Below, one piece after another: positions 13,507-14,986 of a DNA stretch of 14,986 nucleotides. Under the pieces are notes generated by a model. The model was not told where the DNA came from. It did not search any database and worked only from the letters and a program-made list of their open reading frames with translations. The stretch is from an uncultured Erysipelotrichaceae bacterium (GTDB taxonomy: Bacteria > Bacillota_I > Bacilli_A > Erysipelotrichales > Erysipelotrichaceae), in NCBI GenBank assembly GCA_947175465.1, contig CAMWMY010000009.1, positions 1-14,986 of the forward strand. The letters run 5' to 3'. The stretch's first letter is position 1. Each line of letters starts with the position of its first letter. Made by a program: the position numbers and the translations under genes.

Positions 13507-14964
13507 TTATCTTTCCGTTACTACTTGTGTATCTTCATCTTCTTTGAAGATATCCATGTGGCGTTTTCCATAAATATAAGTGGTAATAAATCCTACACAA
13601 ATACTAATGATAATACCAATGATAAAGTAAAGAATTGAATTTGGAGCGATAGAGATAAATCCAATAACACTTGCAGGTCCCATAGCTACGGATAATACAT
13701 GGAAAGCTCCGATGAAAACACAGGCAACTGCAGAAGCAATCATTCCACAAATAAAAGGGAATTTAAGTTTAAGGTTAACTCCAAAAATAGCAGGTTCTGT
13801 AATTCCAAGCATTGCAGATACACTTGCAGAAGTAGCTAAACTTTTTTGTTTTTTATTTTTTGTCAATAACATAATAGCAAGGGTAGCAGCTCCTTGTCCT
13901 ACATTTGCCATAGAAGCAACAGGGAAAATAAACGAACCACCTGTTCTAGCAATATCAGCTAATAATGTTGTTTCAATAGCTGGGAAACTTTGGTGAAGTC
14001 CTGTAATAACAATAGGGGAATAAAATAAACCAAGAACTCCTAAACCAATAGCACCTGTAGTATTGTATAGCCATGCTAAACTATCAGTTAAACCATCAGA
14101 TACAATTCTCATGAAAGGACCTACGATAGTAAACGTTAAAAATCCTGTAATGATAATAGATAACATTGGTGTAAACGTAAAATCAAAGGCATTTGGAATA
14201 CGTTTATGAAAGAATTTCTCTAAGGTTGCTAAAATAAAAGCGACTACTAATACTGGAAGAACAGATCCCTGATATCCAGCTTGGGCAATTGATAACCCAA
14301 AAATATTCCAATAAGGCATACTACCATCAGCAATCGCATTGGCAACACCATATCCATTAATTAAATCAGGCATTACCATTGCCATACCCATAGCAGCTCC
14401 TAAATAAGGATTTCCTCCAAAACGTTTTGTTGCTGAAAATCCAATAAGAATAGGTAAAAAGGCAAAAGGCGCAGAAGCTAATAAATTAATAATGCTTGCG
14501 ACATCCTTAATATTTGGAAACATTTCCACAACAGATTGAGGTCCAAATAAGTTTTGTGCTGTTAATACATTATTAAGTGCCATCAATAAACCACCAGCTA
14601 CAAGCGCCGGAACGATTGGTACGAAAATATCAGATAGAACTTTAATAAAGGCCATCACAGGATTTTTCTTTTTCCCTTGTGTTGCAGCAGCTTTTACATC
14701 TGCTGTAGATACTTCTTGAATATTTGTAAGCTTAATCAATTCTGCATAAACATTATTGACATCCCCTGCACCAATAATGATTTGAAATTGATCATTTGCT
14801 TCAAATGTACCTTTAATTGCTTCATGTTGATCTAAAGCTTTTTGATTTACTTTGCTTTTGTCTTTCAATACTAAGCGAAGACGTGTTGCACAGTGAGCAG
14901 CAGTTTGAATATTGTCTTTTCCAAGTGCTTGATTAATATCCTGTGCGACTTTTTTGTGATCCAT
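13507..14964 (-). CDS. PTS EIIBC permease, sucrose/trehalose (alpha-glucoside) family
   Basis: This 485-residue membrane permease of the phosphotransferase system imports and phosphorylates an alpha-glucoside. The EIIB domain (about 1-85) has the phosphorylated cysteine C25 in [10 protein letters not shown]. The EIIC domain (about 103-470) has around ten hydrophobic segments, [52 protein letters not shown] and the signature [12 protein letters not shown] (387-398). No EIIA domain is fused, so a separate EIIA (often the glucose-type one) must supply phosphate. Motifs resemble SacP/ScrA and TreP about equally, so sucrose, trehalose or isomaltose-type sugars are all open. The adjacent GH13 alpha-glucosidase favours trehalose or an isomalto-sugar over sucrose, which normally pairs with a GH32 enzyme. 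The promoter lies beyond the window. Confidence 0.88.
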   Translation of the reverse strand: MDHKKVAQDINQALGKDNIQTAAHCATRLRLVLKDKSKVNQKALDQHEAIKGTFEANDQFQIIIGAGDVNNVYAELIKLTNIQEVSTADVKAAATQGKKKNPVMAFIKVLSDIFVPIVPALVAGGLLMALNNVLTAQNLFGPQSVVEMFPNIKDVASIINLLASAPFAFLPILIGFSATKRFGGNPYLGAAMGMAMVMPDLINGYGVANAIADGSMPYWNIFGLSIAQAGYQGSVLPVLVVAFILATLEKFFHKRIPNAFDFTFTPMLSIIITGFLTFTIVGPFMRIVSDGLTDSLAWLYNTTGAIGLGVLGLFYSPIVITGLHQSFPAIETTLLADIARTGGSFIFPVASMANVGQGAATLAIMLLTKNKKQKSLATSASVSAMLGITEPAIFGVNLKLKFPFICGMIASAVACVFIGAFHVLSVAMGPASVIGFISIAPNSILYFIIGIIISICVGFITTYIYGKRHMDIFKEDEDTQVVTER

Positions 14965-14970
14965 AAATTT

Positions 14971-14977
14971 TCCTCCT
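14971..14977 (-). promoter_or_regulatory. Ribosome-binding site of the EIIBC gene
   Basis: AGGAGGA on the minus strand lies 6 bases before the ATG at 14964, which fixes that start. The last 9 bases of the window hold no further signal. Confidence 0.85.
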
Positions 14978-14986
14978 CATCATATT

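Noticed and set aside
13712..13996. Plus-strand open frame inside the PTS permease gene
   Set aside because: Antisense shadow of the EIIC domain with no start signals.
1..14986. CRISPR arrays, rRNA or tRNA genes
   Set aside because: No regularly spaced repeat arrays, no tRNA cloverleaf or TTCGA-type T-loop in the gene-free stretches, and no rRNA-like sequence seen.

Overview
The window looks like chromosomal DNA of a low-GC Gram-positive bacterium (Bacillota). The signs are AT-rich codons, strong AGGAGG-type ribosome sites, a lipoprotein signal with an LVAG-C lipobox, a PTS permease, a c-di-AMP-receptor-like protein and a purine riboswitch. An Erysipelotrichia-like gut Firmicute is possible, but this is a guess.

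Region 1 (1-5427, + strand) is a purine-salvage locus. A sigma-A promoter feeds a guanine-class purine riboswitch with a terminator and a matching antiterminator. It is followed by four ABC-transporter genes of the family usually labelled 'spermidine/putrescine': two permeases, an ATPase and a lipoprotein binding protein. After an internal terminator comes an amidohydrolase of the MTA/SAH/adenosine/guanine deaminase family. The riboswitch, the deaminase and the apparent loss of the polyamine-binding acidic residues all suggest that the transporter carries a purine or nucleoside rather than a polyamine.

Region 2 (5428-7793) holds small housekeeping genes: a YbjQ/UPF0145 protein (minus strand), a family-4-like uracil-DNA glycosylase, a DarA/PstA-like cyclic-di-AMP receptor homologue with a short C-terminus, and a flavin-reductase/rubredoxin fusion.

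Region 3 (7845-14964) is for carbohydrate use: a GH36 alpha-galactosidase (+), and on the minus strand a two-gene operon of a sucrose/trehalose-family PTS EIIBC permease and a GH13 alpha-glucosidase that resembles dextran glucosidase/oligo-1,6-glucosidase.

The most unusual part is 9990-12278. The alpha-galactosidase and the GH13 gene once converged on one shared bidirectional terminator. That junction is now present twice, flanking an AT-rich 1.6 kb cassette. The left copy keeps the intact alpha-galactosidase end and a decayed relic of the GH13 3' end. The right copy keeps the intact GH13 gene and a decayed scrap of the alpha-galactosidase end. The terminator hairpins of the two copies are exact reverse complements of each other. 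The cassette carries its own promoter, an unrecognised two-helix membrane protein, and a LytTR regulator with a receiver-like domain lacking the phosphorylation residues. This layout suggests an acquired cassette that entered by duplicating the junction.
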